A stretch of 64,000 nt of DNA from an uncultured Clostridia bacterium (GTDB lineage: Bacteria > Bacillota > Clostridia > Christensenellales > Borkfalkiaceae): positions 1-64,000 of the forward strand of contig CAKQLR010000002.1 in assembly GCA_934254725.1 (NCBI GenBank). The letters run 5' to 3'. The number at the start of each line of letters is the position of its first letter. Position 1 is the stretch's first letter. The notes beneath the pieces are model-generated. The model saw only the letters and a program-made list of their open reading frames with translations. It had not been told where the DNA came from and did not search any database. The translations under genes were made by a program, and so were the position numbers. Shown piece after piece: positions 62,510-64,000 of this stretch.

Positions 62510-63247
62510 TCAAAGCGTGAGAATTTCTACCCCGTCATCGGTGATGGCAACCGTATTTTCATAGTGGGCGGAAGGCAAACCGTCTTTGGTTTTGCAACTC
62601 CAACCGTCAAGCACTACTTCATAGCCGCCCATGTTTATCATCGGTTCGATTGCAAGCGTCATACCTTTTCTGATTCTGACGCCCGTCCCCGCTTTTCCGA
62701 AGTTCGGAACGGACGGATCCTCGTGCAATTTTCTGCCGACGCCGTGACCGACCATATCGCGCACCACGGAAAATCCGTTTGACTCTGCATGTTTCTGAAC
62801 AGCAGCGCCTATGTCGCCAATAGTCGAGCCGACGCATAACCCCTCTATGCCTTTAAAGAAGCACTCGCGGGTTACGTCGATAAGCCTTTTCTTTTCGGGA
62901 GATATGCTGCCTACGTAAAAACTCCTCGCCGCGTCCGCGTGGAAGCCGTTTAAATAAGCCCCTACGTCAACGCTTACGATTTCGTTTTCCTTTATTACTC
63001 TGTCCGACGGAAAGCCGTGAACGACTTCTTCGTCGATACTTATGCACGTCGTAGCGGGGAATCCGTATAAGCCGAGAAACGACGGCTTAGCCCCGTAGGA
63101 CGTTATATAATCGTAGGCGATCTTATCGAGTTCCTTTGTGGTCATTCCGACTTGTATCCTTTCTTCCAGAAGAAGAAGCAGGTCGCGAATGATTTTACAA
63201 GGTTCTCTCATTAAATCAATTTCTTTTTCAGATTTTACGGTAATCAT
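62510..63247 (-). CDS. map: methionine aminopeptidase, type I
   Basis: 245 residues. Metal ligands visible as SVDVGAYLNGFHADAARSF (two Asp), GHGVGRKLHEDPSVPNFG (His), MTLAIEPMIN (Glu) and the final Glu in HYENTVAI. Removes the initiator methionine from new proteins. Its ATG overlaps the adk stop (ATGA). No N-terminal extension. Confidence 0.97.
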   Translation of the reverse strand: MITVKSEKEIDLMREPCKIIRDLLLLLEERIQVGMTTKELDKIAYDYITSYGAKPSFLGLYGFPATTCISIDEEVVHGFPSDRVIKENEIVSVDVGAYLNGFHADAARSFYVGSISPEKKRLIDVTRECFFKGIEGLCVGSTIGDIGAAVQKHAESNGFSVVRDMVGHGVGRKLHEDPSVPNFGKAGTGVRIRKGMTLAIEPMINMGGYEVVLDGWSCKTKDGLPSAHYENTVAITDDGVEILTL

Positions 63248-63870
63248 AAACTACTTAGCACCTTTTCTACATCGGCGAATACTTCGTCCTGTTTTTGATT
63301 TCCGTCAACCGTCTTTAAAAGGTTTTTCTTTGAATAAAAATCTATAAGCGGTTGAGTTTGTTTTCGGTAAACGTTAAGCCTTTCGGCTACCGTTTCCTCG
63401 TTGTCGTCCGCACGCTGATAGAGGTTCTCGCCGCATTTAGCGCAAGTGTTCCTGCCCTCTAATGTGCTGACGTGGTAAGATTCTCCGCAGCCGCTGCATA
63501 CCCTTCTGCCCGTAAGTCTGTCCGACAGCCTGTCGAGCGGAACGTCAACGTCTAAAACGACGTCTATTGGAGCGATGTTTAAGAGTTGCTCTGCCTGATA
63601 TACGTTTCTCGGAAATCCGTCCAGAATAAATCCGTTTTTGCAATCGTCCTCCGCAAGGCGGTTTTTAACGATTTCTACGGTAACTTCGTCCGGAACGAAC
63701 TGACCTTTGTCGATATATGACTGAGCGATAACCCCGATAGGAGTTTTCTCTTTGATATTCTTCCTGAAAATATCACCCGTGGAGATATGTGGTATCTTGT
63801 ATTTTTCCGCGATTTTCACCGCCTGAGTGCCTTTACCCGCACCGGGAGCACCCAACAATACTAATTTCAT
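63244..63870 (-). CDS. adk: adenylate kinase (zinc-type lid)
   Basis: 208 residues. P-loop LLGAPGAGKGTQAVKIA, ISTGDIFR, GFILDGFPRNVYQAEQL and a LID with four cysteines (CSGCG...CAKCG) that bind zinc, as usual in Gram-positives. Converts ATP + AMP to 2 ADP. ATG 63870 has no Shine-Dalgarno: the upstream 13 bases are T/A only and a G-C hairpin precedes them. Confidence 0.97.
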   Translation of the reverse strand: MKLVLLGAPGAGKGTQAVKIAEKYKIPHISTGDIFRKNIKEKTPIGVIAQSYIDKGQFVPDEVTVEIVKNRLAEDDCKNGFILDGFPRNVYQAEQLLNIAPIDVVLDVDVPLDRLSDRLTGRRVCSGCGESYHVSTLEGRNTCAKCGENLYQRADDNEETVAERLNVYRKQTQPLIDFYSKKNLLKTVDGNQKQDEVFADVEKVLSSL

Positions 63871-63882
63871 TTTTTTATTTTA

Positions 63883-63906
63883 GGGGGAAGGGGTTATCCT
63901 TCCCCC
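63883..63906 (-). other. G-C stem-loop between secY and adk
   Basis: GGGGGAAGG / CCTTCCCCC, 9 bp, 6-base loop, starting 13 bases upstream of the adk ATG. Not followed by T on the minus strand, so not a terminator. The 5' arm contains the only Shine-Dalgarno-like purines before adk. Confidence 0.6.
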
Positions 63907-63918
63907 CGATTTCAGTTC

Positions 63919-63999
63919 TTACTTAAGGAAACCTTTGTAGTTCTTCATCATTATCTGAGACTCGAGTGCGGTATTGAACTCAAGTGCTACGGATACGAC
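63919..63999 (-). CDS. secY: preprotein translocase subunit SecY (partial, C-terminus only)
   Basis: The last 26 codons are inside the window. They read VVSVALEF, then an acidic helix, and end MMKNYKGFLK, which matches the SecY end (VVGVALE...QLEAQLMMRHYQGFL). The position directly upstream of adk-map is the standard one for secY. Confidence 0.88.
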   Translation of the reverse strand, partial: VVSVALEFNTALESQIMMKNYKGFLK

Positions 64000-64000
64000 G

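Overview
The window looks like a chromosomal segment of an uncultured, probably gut-dwelling member of the Bacillota (class Clostridia or close to it). Evidence is the gene order (secY-adk-map-KOW-infA-rpmJ-rpsM-rpsK-rpsD-rpoA-rplQ; rpoB-rpoC-rpsL-rpsG-fusA-tuf; yqfC-yqfD-phoH-pgpH-ybeY-era), the Gram-positive markers WhiA, RqcP, YqfC/YqfD, RecX and HU, strong AGGAGG ribosome binding sites, AT-rich spacers and sigma-A promoters close to consensus. yqfC/yqfD behind a sigma-E-like promoter point to an endospore former or a recent descendant of one. TGA is a normal stop codon here. No transposase, phage gene or CRISPR array was seen.

Layout. 1-5240: a sugar-uptake locus with a CUT1 ABC transporter (binding protein, two permeases, no ATPase), a divergent AraC regulator and a GH127-like glycosidase. 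5480-10340: HU and a very large RND exporter. 10600-15310: a lipoate cassette (two LplA-like ligases, a 78-residue free lipoyl domain, LipA, a HAD phosphatase, a flavodoxin). 15340-18770: small membrane and hypothetical genes, including an XRE repressor with three operators around a perfect promoter that drives a lipoprotein gene broken by an in-frame TGA. 18796-20950: a MATE transporter fused to a cytidylate-kinase-like domain. 21150-34350: tRNA-Ser, ruvX-DUF1292, an MFS gene, trmB, a YggS protein, the yqfCD-phoH-pgpH-ybeY-era block, a short alaS, yigZ and recX.

34580-47200 (minus strand) is the str/rpo block: rpoB, rpoC, rpsL, rpsG, fusA, tuf, with rqcP divergent from rpoB. 47616-51885 holds a DUF308 protein, a divergent MreB-like protein, Maf, a short-chain dehydrogenase and a VTT-domain membrane protein. 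51919-58291 is murB-PHP-whiA-dnaE on the minus strand. After a 460-bp spacer with a possible micro-ORF, 58752-64000 is the end of the ribosomal protein superoperon, from secY to rplQ, on the minus strand.

Most of the window is housekeeping: translation, transcription, replication, rRNA maturation (YbeY, Era) and c-di-AMP turnover (PgpH). The parts I find unusual are the free lipoyl-carrier cassette, the XRE triple-operator module with its interrupted lipoprotein, the MATE-kinase fusion with an overlapping upstream ORF, a set of apparently leaderless genes (ruvX, SDR, VTT and GH127), an alanyl-tRNA synthetase without C-Ala, and a PgpH without its extracellular sensor. All functions are read from sequence by eye; no database search was run.
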